Source: Desulfobacteraceae bacterium | Lineage (GTDB): Bacteria > Desulfobacterota > DSM-4660 > Desulfatiglandales > Desulfatiglandaceae | Assembly: GCA_030613055.1 (NCBI GenBank) | Contig: JAUWMR010000004.1 | Span: 1-64,000, forward strand | Length of the DNA: 64,000 nucleotides | Reading direction: 5' to 3' | In this document: piece after piece, positions 7,613 through 17,117 of the stretch | How positions within the stretch are numbered: the stretch's first letter is position 1 | How the letters are laid out: each line of letters opens with the position of its first letter | Notes under the pieces: model-generated | What the model was told of the DNA's origin: nothing | Database searches by the model: none | Seen by the model: the letters and a program-made list of their open reading frames with translations, nothing else | Translations under genes and position numbers: made by a program

Positions 7613-8875
7613 TTACCTCCTGACAACGGATTGAATGGCTTTTAAGGCTGCTGCTGTTCCATCCTGGACTACTTCCGAAACAAAAGTGGGCGTCCTTACA
7701 CAACCGGCAGCATAAATTCCGGGTTTGGCGTTCTGTGAAGCCACGAACCCATAATCATCATAGGGCACCTCAACAGGCAAAGGGGTATCAGATGTATTGG
7801 GTTGCATTCCTGTTGCCAGCACGACCAGGTCGGCGGAAATCTCTCGCAACTCCTCTGTCGTCGTATCTTCAACCCTCAGCACGAGGTCCTTACCGTTTTC
7901 ATCCTGGGTTATCTTGGCCACCTTACCCTTAAAAAATTGGATGTTTTCATCCTCCTTGACCCTGTTATAGAAGTCTTCCAACCGGTCCGTGGCCCGAATA
8001 TCAATAAAAAAGATGTATATTTTGGCATCCGGATATTGTTCACGCACATAGGTGGCCTGCTTCATGGATGCCAGGCAACAAACCCCTGAACAGAAGGGTA
8101 GATGATTCTCATCACGTGAACCGGCACATTGAACAAAGGCAATTGTCTCAGGGGCCTCGCCATCTGAAGGACGGATAATCTTTCCCTTTGTGGGGCCCGT
8201 CCATGAGGCCAACCTTTCCATCATGACATTGGTAATCACATCAGGGTATTGCCCGAATCCATACATATCCAGTTTATTCGCGTCGTAAGGCTTCCATCCC
8301 GTGGCCCAGATTATGGAGCCCACCTTTAGATCCAGGGTCTTGGATTCCATTTCCAGGTCAATGGCATCATACGGGCAGGAGTCCTTGATCTTCTGTGCCT
8401 CGTCGCTTTTTACAAGAGCCGGATCTAATACATACCGCATGGGGAAGGCCATGTCGTGCGGCAAATAGGCTGCCTTGATCTTATCCATGCCGTAATTAAA
8501 GGCATTTTCGATTTCCATGGTACAGACCTCGGCGCATTTGCCGCAACCAGTACATTTCTCGTTAACGTAACGAGGACTTAATCGAATGGTGACCTCGAAA
8601 TCTCCCTCTTCCCCGAAGATCTTTTCAACCTCAGCCATGGTAAAAAAATGAACCCTGGGATTCTGTTTTATACGGCGAAAATTTATTTCAAGGCCGCAAT
8701 AGGGGGGGCACAACTTTGGAAAGTAATGATGTAGCTGATTAACCCTTCCCCCTAAATAGGGGTTCCTTTCTACAATATACGTATCATAGCCCGCTTCTGC
8801 CGCCTCGATAGCGGCAGTGAGCCCACTCATACCACTACCGACCACCAGGATACTCTGGGTCTCTGTGTTTGCCAT
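7613..8875 (-). CDS. qmoA: QmoA, HdrA-like flavoprotein
   Basis: QmoA is the smaller HdrA-like subunit of the complex that links the quinone pool to APS reductase. The 420-residue protein has a dinucleotide-binding fold at the N-terminus (ILVVGSGMSGLTAA, 9-22), a CPPYCG segment near residue 56, and one [4Fe-4S] motif with cysteines 108, 111, 114 and 118. The HdrA-type FCSGVCC region follows around residue 250. It is shorter than QmoB because it lacks the MvhD part. AAGGAGGATAAGT precedes the ATG. It is first in the qmoABC operon. Confidence 0.95.
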   Translation of the reverse strand: MANTETQSILVVGSGMSGLTAAIEAAEAGYDTYIVERNPYLGGRVNQLHHYFPKLCPPYCGLEINFRRIKQNPRVHFFTMAEVEKIFGEEGDFEVTIRLSPRYVNEKCTGCGKCAEVCTMEIENAFNYGMDKIKAAYLPHDMAFPMRYVLDPALVKSDEAQKIKDSCPYDAIDLEMESKTLDLKVGSIIWATGWKPYDANKLDMYGFGQYPDVITNVMMERLASWTGPTKGKIIRPSDGEAPETIAFVQCAGSRDENHLPFCSGVCCLASMKQATYVREQYPDAKIYIFFIDIRATDRLEDFYNRVKEDENIQFFKGKVAKITQDENGKDLVLRVEDTTTEELREISADLVVLATGMQPNTSDTPLPVEVPYDDYGFVASQNAKPGIYAAGCVRTPTFVSEVVQDGTAAALKAIQSVVRR

Positions 8876-8925
8876 ACTTATCCTCCTTGGCTCTTTGGAA
8901 TATATTAAACTTCAACAATTAAGGT

Positions 8926-9070
8926 TAGGCATACGCATTTCAATACTACTGACTTCTCCCCCATTTAGTATGCAGTAAGGAGTATGCAGTAGGCACCATT
9001 TATATCCCCTGCCTTTCACTGCTTACTCCTTACTTCTTACTCCCTGCTCCTTACTCCTTACTCCCTACTT
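8926..9070. repeat. Low-complexity TACTGC/CTTACT repeat region, family D
   Basis: Between ETF-QO and qmoA the sequence holds AGTATGCAGTA and related units, then a CT-rich tract made of repeated CTTACTCC/CTTACTTC. The same words (AGTAAGCAGT and ACTGCTTACT in inverted arrangement) occur at 60-145 between tuf and tRNA-Thr. It has no coding content. The inverted pairs could form hairpins and might attenuate read-through. Confidence 0.55.
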
Positions 9071-9080
9071 AACTTACTGG

Positions 9081-10781
9081 TCACAGAACTGTGTACTTCG
9101 GCCCCCCCCCTCCCTCGGGTGGAACCCATGCAATGTTTTCATATGGGTCTTTCACATCGCATGTCTTGCAGTGGACACAGTTTGAAAAATTAAGCTTCAT
9201 GTTTCGTTTCCCGGTTTCCTCATTTATCTCCATTTCATATACATTCGCGGGACAAAAGTTAACGCAGGGATTCTGGTATTCTTCAGCACATCTGGTGTAA
9301 CATATATCGAGATCTAATATTTTAAGGTGTGCCGGTTGTTGCTCTTCATGGGTTGCACCCGAGTAATAAACATCGGTTTCCTTATCAAAGGTCCGTTCAC
9401 CATCGAATTTAATGACCCCTTTTTGTTCATCCGTAGGATTATCCGTACCGTATACATCAACTACTTTTTTTAGATGGACAAAATCAGGCTCTGTGGAAAG
9501 CCTGTTCTTTAAAATCCTGCCACCTAAGATATACTGAAACCCTGCCTTGATCAGCGCGATCCACAGCCCCTTCTGAAAGGCCTGATGAAAATTGCGCACC
9601 TTATACAGCTCCTTCTTAATATAGCTTTCGTTGAGGGCTTTCTGATAATCACTAAGAACTCCCTGCGAAAAATCATTTTTCGTTAGGGCTTTGAAGATGG
9701 TCTCGGCAGCCAGCATGCCTGATTTCATGGCAACATGAATTCCCTTGATCTTTTGACTAATGAACAGGCTTGCCGAATCCCCCACAATGAGGCCGCCCTC
9801 AAATGTGAGTTCAGGAATAGAGAAATACCCTCCCACTGGCGCTGTTTTGGCCCCGTACTGCGAAAGTTTTCCATCCTTAAGCAAGCCGGCCACAAACGGG
9901 TGAAGCTTGAATTTTTGAAATTCCCTGTGGGGATCGAGTGCGGGGTCCGCATAATCCAGGCCTGTCATCAAGCCAAGGGAGATCATGTTGTTCTTCATTC
10001 CATAGATAAAACCCCCGCCATAGGTATCACTTTTAAGCGGGTAACCCATGGTGTGAATAACCTGCCCCGGTTCCATTCTTCCTTCAGGGACTTCCCAGAC
10101 CTCCTTGACGCCAACTACATAACCCTGCGGGTTTTTGCCCTCGTCTAACTTGAATTTCTCTATCAAGGTTTTAGTAAGGCTTCCCCTTGAACCCTCTCCA
10201 AATACAGTTACCCTGGCATGCAAGTCAATGCCCGGTTCATAATTGCTTTTTTTATTACCTTCCGCATCGATCCCCTTGTCGCCTGTCCTGACGCCAATAA
10301 CCCGGTCGCCATCATACAGCACCTCGGTACCGGCAAAACCGGGAAAGATATCAACGCCCTTCTCCTCGACCTGTTTACCCAGCCATTCGGTAAGTTTTGA
10401 GAGGGAGACAACATAATTACCGTGGTTATTTAAAGGGGGTGGTGTTATGGGAGACTTGATCCGTCCCTTTTTGGTAAGTAAACAGACCTCCTCTTTTTTG
10501 ATCTCACCTTCCACCGGCGCGCCTTTTTCCAAAAAATCAGGGACAAGTTCTTTAAGGGCAACCGGATCCATAACGGCCCCTGAGATACTGTGAGAGCCCA
10601 CGTAGGCACCCTTTTCCAGAACAGCGATCATGATTTCATCTATTTTTTCCCCTTCTCCGGTTTTTTCAACCGATTCATTGTGCTTTTGAACCAGATTTAC
10701 AAGATGGAACGCTCCGCTCAGACACGCCACCCCTCCACCCACAAAAAGTACGTCTACCTCCATGATATCTCTTTCTTCCAC
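9081..10781 (-). CDS. Electron-transfer flavoprotein:quinone oxidoreductase (ETF-QO)
   Basis: ETF-QO passes electrons from reduced ETF, typically loaded by acyl-CoA dehydrogenases, into the membrane quinone pool. The 566-residue protein opens with an FAD-binding motif (VDVLFVGGGVACLSGA) and keeps the family segments GSHSISGAVMDP and GDSASL. It ends in the ferredoxin-like domain with CVNFCPANVYE, NCVHCKTCDVKDP and the closing PEGGGGPKY. A GTG at 10781, 7 bases after AAGGAGGA, fits better than the ATG six codons in. It sits just upstream of qmoA on the same strand with no etfAB nearby. Confidence 0.93.
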   Translation of the reverse strand: MEERDIMEVDVLFVGGGVACLSGAFHLVNLVQKHNESVEKTGEGEKIDEIMIAVLEKGAYVGSHSISGAVMDPVALKELVPDFLEKGAPVEGEIKKEEVCLLTKKGRIKSPITPPPLNNHGNYVVSLSKLTEWLGKQVEEKGVDIFPGFAGTEVLYDGDRVIGVRTGDKGIDAEGNKKSNYEPGIDLHARVTVFGEGSRGSLTKTLIEKFKLDEGKNPQGYVVGVKEVWEVPEGRMEPGQVIHTMGYPLKSDTYGGGFIYGMKNNMISLGLMTGLDYADPALDPHREFQKFKLHPFVAGLLKDGKLSQYGAKTAPVGGYFSIPELTFEGGLIVGDSASLFISQKIKGIHVAMKSGMLAAETIFKALTKNDFSQGVLSDYQKALNESYIKKELYKVRNFHQAFQKGLWIALIKAGFQYILGGRILKNRLSTEPDFVHLKKVVDVYGTDNPTDEQKGVIKFDGERTFDKETDVYYSGATHEEQQPAHLKILDLDICYTRCAEEYQNPCVNFCPANVYEMEINEETGKRNMKLNFSNCVHCKTCDVKDPYENIAWVPPEGGGGPKYTVL

Positions 10782-11302
10782 TGTAAAATCCTCCTTAGGA
10801 GTTTTTAAAAAAGTTCTTTGTACTAAAATTCACATGAATTGATAGCATAGTTGCCAGGCAAAATGCAAGCGTATTTTGGCATAAAAGTGTTATTTTATTG
10901 CTATAAACCCGGTAATTATTAATGCTTTTTTACAAACAGAATTACGAGAAAAAATTCCTGCCCTTATAATTCAAATTATTCTTTGCATTGTATTAAAAAA
11001 GGTAATGCTTCTGTAACTGCCCAGGTTGTCAGGTTTAAGGTTTAGGGTTCCGTAGTTAAAGCCGGGTACACGAATCTTTGTCCATGCAAAGCCCCTCACC
11101 CGTCTCAGAAAAACCCCGGGTTTAACAGTACACAGATAAGTAAACAGCCATTGAACCATTGAACCCCGCCTGCAGGGTGTCGACCAGGTGTGAACCCGAA
11201 ACTTTAAACCCATATGATTACATGCTTCGTAAGATTATATAGCTTGATAAAATATCTCGAATGGTTATATTTTGTCACTAAAAGTCTATATGGAGGTAAA
11301 TT
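10782..11302. other. Intergenic stretch without a supported gene
   Basis: These 520 bases separate divergent ETF-QO and the 11303 gene. The part at 10840-11000 is AT-rich and probably promoter-bearing. At about 11020-11210 lie words such as AGGTTTAAGGTTTAGGGTTC and CCATTGAACCATTGAACC, similar to material at 24195-24245. Minus-strand frames here lack binding sites and family resemblance. Confidence 0.5.
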
Positions 11303-11590
11303 ATGAAGGATATTAAGGAAGACCCAATCTGTCAACATTGTGGAAAGAAGATGAGTAAATGGGCAGGAACGCAACTGCCGTTCGGTGGATGCACAACATG
11401 GACAAGTGAATTTTTGTATGTATGTTTCAATGATGAATGTCCTTATTTTGTAAAAGGATGGGATTGGATGTGGAATAATTATCATCGTCATGCATCATAT
11501 CGCCATATGTTAGACCCGGATACCGGTCAGACAAATCCATTTCCCGTCAAATCAAACGATGCTTTAAGAGAAGGAATAACCGAAGAGTAG
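11303..11590 (+). CDS. Small zinc-ribbon protein (Ogr/Delta-like)
   Basis: The 95-residue product carries CQHCGKKM near the N-terminus and CFNDECPYF about 35 residues later, a four-cysteine zinc-ribbon arrangement resembling the Ogr/Delta-like zinc finger group. Several Trp and His residues follow. GGAGGTAAATT precedes the ATG. It lies 80 bases ahead of the SEC-C protein gene on the same strand. DNA binding or a structural role is possible, but neither is shown here. Confidence 0.7.
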   Translation: MKDIKEDPICQHCGKKMSKWAGTQLPFGGCTTWTSEFLYVCFNDECPYFVKGWDWMWNNYHRHASYRHMLDPDTGQTNPFPVKSNDALREGITEE

Positions 11591-11670
11591 ATAGTTTTAA
11601 GTAAACCGAAGCGACTAAAATTAAGATCATACCCGAACGCAGTAGTTTGACAACTTGATAAGAGGTGATA

Positions 11671-12435
11671 ATGGATAAAATAGGCAGAAATGATCCGTGT
11701 CCATGTGGAAGTGGAAAAAAATTTAAAAATTGCCATCTGGGCCGTGAGGATGAGCTTTTTTTGATACAATCCGAAAACCTGAAAAATGATGTTGCACAAA
11801 AAATTGCCTCCCTGCCGGAAGTCAATTATGGACGATCAAAGGAAATGGCAAATGCCCTGCACATTAAGGAACTTACCGGCAATACGGACATATCAGGGAT
11901 AAAATTTATAGATTTCGCAACATACGTTTCCCTGGAGTCCTTTGATAAAGGAAATTTAGGGAGTAAGCATTACACGGCGGCAGGCCTGATTGTCAATCCC
12001 ATGAAGACGGAGGTAAAGGATCCCAGGACAATATATATTGCGATTACGCCGAACATACATGATTCTACCCTCATACATGAACTGGCTCATGCGCTGGATT
12101 TTCTTGGGGGCTCCGGTCTTCTGCCCGGAATGACATTCCAGTTATGTCTCGAGGCCCGCATTTCCCAGGATCACCTGGATCACCCCAGAGAATTCGGCGA
12201 CTGGCTGGATTACCTCAAAAACCGCTTCCAGGTAGAACTTGACGCTGAAGACACCATCATTTCATATTTGCATTTACACAATATGCTGATAGAGGGCTCT
12301 CTTGTCAAAAGTGGAGACGTCCGCAAAATAGCCGATCACTCCGCAAACATGACAACGTTTTTAACTGGTCACCGGGATGAGATTAATGAATTAATCAAAA
12401 ATCGATTAGGCTACGTGAGCCATCCATCTTCATGA
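11671..12435 (+). CDS. SEC-C zinc-motif protein with an HExxH metallopeptidase-like segment
   Basis: The N-terminus is a SEC-C metal-binding motif (NDPCPCGSGKKFKNCH, residues 7-22), as at the tail of SecA and in many uncharacterised proteins. Around residue 135 the segment LIHELAHALD holds an HExxH zinc-protease signature. The 254-residue protein has no signal peptide, so it should be cytoplasmic. I chose the ATG at 11671, with AGAGGTG just upstream, over a GTG two codons earlier. Peptidase activity is inferred from the motif only. It converges on aprA, with a terminator between. Confidence 0.7.
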   Translation: MDKIGRNDPCPCGSGKKFKNCHLGREDELFLIQSENLKNDVAQKIASLPEVNYGRSKEMANALHIKELTGNTDISGIKFIDFATYVSLESFDKGNLGSKHYTAAGLIVNPMKTEVKDPRTIYIAITPNIHDSTLIHELAHALDFLGGSGLLPGMTFQLCLEARISQDHLDHPREFGDWLDYLKNRFQVELDAEDTIISYLHLHNMLIEGSLVKSGDVRKIADHSANMTTFLTGHRDEINELIKNRLGYVSHPSS

Positions 12436-12452
12436 CAGGCTGATATTTGAAA

Positions 12453-12491
12453 TAAAACTGCCCCAGGTGCCATAAAGGTTCCCGGGGCAGT
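12453..12491 (-). terminator. Rho-independent terminator after aprA
   Basis: On the minus strand the arms ACTGCCCC/GGGGCAGT (12457-12464, 12484-12491), extended by two more pairs past a mismatch, are followed by TTTTATTT. This is placed to end the apr transcript. Confidence 0.75.
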
Positions 12492-12516
12492 ATGGGCCTA
12501 AAATCAAATACGGTTA

Positions 12517-14478
12517 TTACATACCTACAACCTTTTCAATCTTCACAAACCGGATATTAGGCCGTTTGATCATCTCCCACTCATTGGTTTCTGCATTATA
12601 TTTTGAGTTTGCAAATACCTTCCCCCAATTATCCTCATCCATCTTCTTGAAGTCAGCTCGGTAGTAGTAACCCGGCCATCTGGTCTCCTCACGGAACAGT
12701 TTATGCCTTACATGCGCCTCAGCCATAAGCAGCCGATGGGTATTTTCCCAGTACCTCATCAATTCATGGATATCCCTTGCAGCCACCTTGTCCAGATCTT
12801 CTCGTGCATATTTTAGGAGATTCAGGGCAATATTCAACGTGGTTGCACTGCAAGTATATTGTGACCCCCAGCCTGCTGCATACTCGTCCATGATCTTCTG
12901 AATGCGGAACATGAGCATCTTTGGATCTATCCAGTTGGGATTTATCTCTTCAGAATAAGTATAACCCTTATGCGGGTCTCCGACTGCATAATCTTTGGTA
13001 TCCTCATAGAGCTTCATTGGGGCGTATGTCTTAGCCTTGAGTTCATCTATCTTTGCCTGGTCCACCTCGGGCAAATCCGCGTTCTCCACACAGTACTTGA
13101 TGGCTGCTTTGGCAGCGATTCGGCCCTCGGTAAAAGAACCGGAAGAAAACTTGTGGCTGGAATCACCCACACCGTCGCCCGCTGCAAACAGGCCTTTGAC
13201 CGTGCTCATGCGGTTATAGCCCCAGAAATATTCACTCTTAGAACTATCATCCTGCAGATCCTCCGGACCACTGCACCATGCGCCCGAGGCCCCTGAGTGC
13301 GAACCGATAAAGTAAGGTTCCGACGGTATAATCTCAGAGGGTCCCTGTTCAGGATAGATATTTTTCGAGGCCCATAACATTGCCTGGCTGATGGTCATAT
13401 CCAGAAAGTCCTCCCACGCCTCGGCCTCCAGTTCTTTTAGTTTCTTCTTTTTCGCCTTTTCATCTGGTGCTTCAGACACAATCTTAGCAATGGCTTTATC
13501 CGTATGCATCAGGATTGGACCATCACCTTCCATATAGACCCGCTGCATCATAAGATGGTTCCTGAGGCAAGTTGGAATAGGTTTGACCGCGCCATAAGGT
13601 AGCCAATTATGGAGTTCTCCTCCCTCCGCCAGGCCTTCGCCCATATAGTTAACTCCGCTCGCAGTTGTGGCGGTTGCCTTAAACAGCAGAAACCAGGCAC
13701 CAACCGGACCATATCCGTCCTTATACCGGGCCGGAATAAAGATCACTTCCTGGGATGTCATTTCCGCGCCGGCCTCCTGCATCAATGCAGAACTTGATCC
13801 GGAGTTCCACGGCGGATACCAGGCACGACCTAAACCCTCGCCAGTTGACCTGGGCCTGAATACATGAACAGCCCCGCCAGCGGCAACCAGAACCGCCTTT
13901 GCCTTGAACACATAAAAATCAAAGGGTTCTCTCACGCTAAGCCCTATGGCACCTGCCACACGGTTCTTGTCATTTTTGTCAAGGAGAAGCTCATGAACGT
14001 ACACTCTTTCTACGATCTCGCCATCATCCCCTAAAGTGGCTATGGCATTCTTGGTCGCCTCAGCCAGGATGAGCTTATAGGATTCACCATTGATCATGAG
14101 CTGCCACCGTCCTTCGTGAACGTACTTGCCGTCTGGATCCTTCCATATGGGAAGCCCGAATCCTTCAAACATGTGTACGGAGCCATTCACGTGCCGGGCA
14201 ATATCCATGACCAGATCCTGGCGACAGAGACCCATGAGATCCTGCTGCACATAGCTGAGGTAATCAATAGGACTATTTTCCCCTACATACTGGTTAATAG
14301 CAGAAAGACCCATGGCAACTGCCCCACTTCGATCTAAGGCCGCCTTATCAACAAGGACAACCTTCTGGCCGTTCTTTTTGGCCCAGTAGGCCGCCTCAAC
14401 ACCTGCGCCAGTTGCCGCCATACCACCGCCTATAATCAAAAGATCGGTGGTGACTTCTTTAGTTTCAAAATCTTGCAT
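12517..14478 (-). CDS. aprA: Adenylylsulfate (APS) reductase, alpha subunit
   Basis: AprA holds FAD and reduces APS to sulfite and AMP in the cytoplasm, the second step of dissimilatory sulfate reduction. The 653-residue protein starts with a flavin-binding motif (LLIIGGGMAATGAGVEAAYWAK). It keeps AprA signature segments such as DRSGAVAMGLSAINQY, PRSTGEGLGRAWYPPW, the substrate-site FIPARYKDGYGPVGAW, and GDGVGDSSHKFSSGSF. Length matches the family. AAGAGGAGGTAG precedes the ATG, and it lies 18 bases after aprB. Confidence 0.98.
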   Translation of the reverse strand: MQDFETKEVTTDLLIIGGGMAATGAGVEAAYWAKKNGQKVVLVDKAALDRSGAVAMGLSAINQYVGENSPIDYLSYVQQDLMGLCRQDLVMDIARHVNGSVHMFEGFGLPIWKDPDGKYVHEGRWQLMINGESYKLILAEATKNAIATLGDDGEIVERVYVHELLLDKNDKNRVAGAIGLSVREPFDFYVFKAKAVLVAAGGAVHVFRPRSTGEGLGRAWYPPWNSGSSSALMQEAGAEMTSQEVIFIPARYKDGYGPVGAWFLLFKATATTASGVNYMGEGLAEGGELHNWLPYGAVKPIPTCLRNHLMMQRVYMEGDGPILMHTDKAIAKIVSEAPDEKAKKKKLKELEAEAWEDFLDMTISQAMLWASKNIYPEQGPSEIIPSEPYFIGSHSGASGAWCSGPEDLQDDSSKSEYFWGYNRMSTVKGLFAAGDGVGDSSHKFSSGSFTEGRIAAKAAIKYCVENADLPEVDQAKIDELKAKTYAPMKLYEDTKDYAVGDPHKGYTYSEEINPNWIDPKMLMFRIQKIMDEYAAGWGSQYTCSATTLNIALNLLKYAREDLDKVAARDIHELMRYWENTHRLLMAEAHVRHKLFREETRWPGYYYRADFKKMDEDNWGKVFANSKYNAETNEWEMIKRPNIRFVKIEKVVGM

Positions 14479-14496
14479 AATATCTACCTCCTCTTC

Positions 14497-14940
14497 TTAG
14501 TTCCCAAGTGTCCACAGTTTATCAACCCTAAGCGAAGCAGGCTCAGTGGCCAATAATTGATCATCCAGAGTTGCCGAGCCAAAACCGAAGCCGCCATCTG
14601 GCGGGGCAGACCCCTCAGGCGTGGTCCTGATGGGGAACTTAAACCGCTTAATAGAACCATCACGGAACTTGACTGTCCACATGATGTCTTCTGTCCCTCT
14701 CAAGGGAACGACACTGGCGCCTAATGGCATAAAATCAGCATAACCTCTAATGTCTACCGCCTGCTGAGGACATATTTTTACGCAGTTATAACACTCCCAG
14801 CACATGGACGGTTCTTGGTTATACGCCTTCATGGTCTCTTTATCCAGTGCCATCAGGTCGTTTGGACAGATGTATAAACAAGCCGTCCTGTCCTGCCCTT
14901 TGCAACCATCACATTTGTCTGTAATCACAAAACTTGGCAT
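14497..14940 (-). CDS. aprB: Adenylylsulfate (APS) reductase, beta subunit
   Basis: AprB is the two-cluster ferredoxin subunit that passes electrons to the FAD of AprA. The 147-residue product has CDGCKGQDRTACLYICP and CWECYNCVKICP, the two [4Fe-4S] motifs, including the extra-spaced first cluster typical of AprB. The C-terminal tail wraps AprA in known structures. I set the start at the ATG at 14940, after AGGAGGTGTAATA; the open frame runs 22 codons further into non-coding DNA. It forms an operon with aprA and lies 153 bases after sat. Confidence 0.97.
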   Translation of the reverse strand: MPSFVITDKCDGCKGQDRTACLYICPNDLMALDKETMKAYNQEPSMCWECYNCVKICPQQAVDIRGYADFMPLGASVVPLRGTEDIMWTVKFRDGSIKRFKFPIRTTPEGSAPPDGGFGFGSATLDDQLLATEPASLRVDKLWTLGN

Positions 14941-14956
14941 TATTACACCTCCTAAA

Positions 14957-14970
14957 TTTAACAAGTTAAA
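14957..14970. promoter_or_regulatory. Palindrome in the aprB leader
   Basis: TTTAAC-AA-GTTAAA is a 6+6 inverted repeat 17 bases before the aprB start, just upstream of its ribosome binding site. It could be an operator for a dimeric regulator. This rests on symmetry and position only; AT-rich palindromes can arise by chance. Confidence 0.3.
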
Positions 14971-15093
14971 ATTATCAAATGACACCAAAAAAAATCTTTT
15001 TTGCACCCCCTTTCTTTTTAAATTGCGTTTCGTTAGCCGGAATTATATATAAAACCACTACTTTCTTACCTGAACAAAATAGCCCTTGTGCTA

Positions 15094-16311
15094 CTATTTT
15101 TTTGTATCTCCAGTAGCGGCACCGTGTAACTTTATCTCAACTTTCTCATCAAGGCCCTGGTAATAATCCTGGAGTATTTTCACAACCTCGGGACGTGAGA
15201 ATTCCGCAGGGAGCTCCCCGCCCTCTGACAGGGTCTTCCTTACCATGGTCCCGGAAAGCAGAAGCCTGTCATCTTTCCCGTGAGGGCATGTCCTCATTGA
15301 GGCCATACCACCGCATTTATAGCAGTGAAACGTCCAGTCGATATTCAGATTCTGGCACTTGAGACCGCCTTTTGGAATCTGATCGAATATCTTCTGGGCG
15401 TCAAACGGGCCGTAGTAATCACCCACACCCGCATGGTCACGCCCCACGATCAGGTTGCTGCACCCGTAGTTCTGGCGGAAGACCGCATGTAACAGGGCCT
15501 CCCTCGGCCCGGCATACAGCATCTCCATGGGATATCCCCCCTGGACAACCGTGCCTTCTACGAACCAATTGTCCACAAGGGCCTGAATCGCGTTCACACG
15601 GACATCTGCTGGAATATCGCCGGCTTTGAGCTTGCCTAACAACTGGTGAATATAAAGCCCGTCCATCACCTCTACGGCGATCTTGGCCAAAAACTCGTGG
15701 GAACGATGCATGGGGTTGCGAAGCTGAAGGGCAGCGACCCGCTTCCACCCAAGATCCTCAAAAACCTTCCGGGATTCAGCAGGCCTCTGGTAAACACCCT
15801 TAAACTGTTCCGGATACACACCTTCGCTCAACACCTTTACAGGACCGGCAAGGTAGTATTTTCCCGTGGCCATCACTGTTGCCACACCCGGGTGTTCCAT
15901 ATCCGTAGTCGTAAACGTAGCCTTGCACTCATGTTCCTTATCAGCGGCATACTTCTCAGAAACATGAATAGTGGCCATGGTGATCCCTGTATCATCATCC
16001 ACCAACGCAATGTCATCCCCCTCCTTAACATCTTCATCATCTGTAGAAACGTTAACAGGGACTGGCCAGAAGGTCCCGTCACTAATGACCATATTATCAC
16101 AGACTCCCTGCCAGTCCGCTTTTGTCATAAAGCCGGTGAGTGGTGTGAAAGCCCCGATCCCCATCATAACGAGGTTGGAGCTCTCCTTTGACGTGATCTT
16201 AATCTGCTTGAGGCCCTTTGCCCTTTCTGTCTCGGCCTTCAGTTCACTGCCCTCAAGCAATAACGGCATCAATTTTTCTTCTTTACCATGTGGTGCAACA
16301 AGATTTGACAT
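15094..16311 (-). CDS. sat: Sulfate adenylyltransferase (ATP sulfurylase)
   Basis: Sat joins sulfate and ATP to give APS and pyrophosphate, the entry step of sulfate reduction. The 405-residue protein carries the nucleotide-binding motif [11 protein letters not shown], the segment [15 protein letters not shown], and SGTMVRKTL. It also has a cysteine group [13 protein letters not shown] of the kind that binds zinc in bacterial and archaeal homologues. AAGGAGGAATATTT precedes the ATG. It lies 20 bases after a response regulator gene and upstream of aprBA. Confidence 0.98.
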   Translation of the reverse strand: MSNLVAPHGKEEKLMPLLLEGSELKAETERAKGLKQIKITSKESSNLVMMGIGAFTPLTGFMTKADWQGVCDNMVISDGTFWPVPVNVSTDDEDVKEGDDIALVDDDTGITMATIHVSEKYAADKEHECKATFTTTDMEHPGVATVMATGKYYLAGPVKVLSEGVYPEQFKGVYQRPAESRKVFEDLGWKRVAALQLRNPMHRSHEFLAKIAVEVMDGLYIHQLLGKLKAGDIPADVRVNAIQALVDNWFVEGTVVQGGYPMEMLYAGPREALLHAVFRQNYGCSNLIVGRDHAGVGDYYGPFDAQKIFDQIPKGGLKCQNLNIDWTFHCYKCGGMASMRTCPHGKDDRLLLSGTMVRKTLSEGGELPAEFSRPEVVKILQDYYQGLDEKVEIKLHGAATGDTKK

Positions 16312-16331
16312 AAATATTCCTCCTTGCTTAA

Positions 16332-16733
16332 TTAAATGTTTCTATTAAAATCAGAAGCCTCGCTTATGGCATTTTTCTTTTTCTTTGCAATATGATCCAG
16401 GATATCTTTCAGCACGGTTTCGCTGACCGGTTTTGACATATAATAGACGATTCCAAGCGTCCTGATCTCTTTTTCCAGTTCCCTTGTACTTGCTCCCGTC
16501 ATAGTAACGACACCAATATCAGGCTGTAATTCCTTAAGCTTTCCTATAAGATCCTGCGCTGCCATATCAGGAAGAGACATGTCTAAAAGCACGAGGTCAA
16601 ATGCCATTTTCCCGACCTTCTCAATGGCACCCCGGGCAGTTTCTGATTTCTCTGCCCCGTGCCCCCAGCTTTGAATTAAATCAATAATATGCGAAAGAGA
16701 TGAAACATCGTCTTCCACGACCAGAACATCCAT
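16332..16733 (-). CDS. Single-domain response regulator in the sat transcription unit
   Basis: The 133-residue product is a bare receiver domain. It has the acidic pair in VVEDD (residues 6-10), the phospho-acceptor Asp51 in [10 protein letters not shown], the Thr in TMTGAS, and the conserved Lys in MSKP. There is no output domain, so it acts through protein contacts or as a phosphate relay. I chose the ATG at 16733, after GGAAGGGGAAC, over an upstream start with an unconvincing extension. Only 20 bases separate it from sat, which suggests co-transcription. Its partner kinase is not identified. Confidence 0.8.
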   Translation of the reverse strand: MDVLVVEDDVSSLSHIIDLIQSWGHGAEKSETARGAIEKVGKMAFDLVLLDMSLPDMAAQDLIGKLKELQPDIGVVTMTGASTRELEKEIRTLGIVYYMSKPVSETVLKDILDHIAKKKKNAISEASDFNRNI

Positions 16734-17013
16734 TTTATTATGTTCCCCTTCCGGCAGAATTGATATTACACCGGCATTAAATCCATCGACCACCAGCCAC
16801 ACCGGCGCGCGACAAAAAATAAAAATAGGGAATAAGACCCATCTCCTTATAACGGGAAAGGGTGAGGGAGGGTACATATTTCAAAGCCATTTTCTGTAAA
16901 ATTTCCTGTCGCACAGATTATCTTGCAATAAATGCGCCAAAAGAAGTTGCTTTACTTAACATATTGGATTAATGCGGATTTTGCTTCAGTAACAGTTACC
17001 CCCCTATTTAGAA

Positions 17014-17040
17014 TAAAAAAATCGGGCAATAACACCCGAT
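17014..17040 (-). terminator. Terminator after the sigma54 response regulator gene
   Basis: On the minus strand, ATCGGGTG-TTATT-GCCCGAT is followed by TTTTTTT. This is a compact, strong intrinsic terminator about 80 bases past the stop codon at 17118. Confidence 0.8.
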
Positions 17041-17117
17041 AAAATAGAGCTTATATCGACTAACTATTTAAAAATATTACGGTTAATTATTTTCAGGTGA
17101 AATTACCCGATTTCCAG

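Noticed and set aside
7608-7703. N-terminal extension of QmoB
   Set aside because: The extra 32 codons are qmoA sequence in another frame; the conserved CTGCGIGD start and AGGAGG fit the ATG at 7607.
16734-16877. N-terminal extension of the sat-linked response regulator
   Set aside because: The added residues have no receiver resemblance, and a good binding site precedes 16733.
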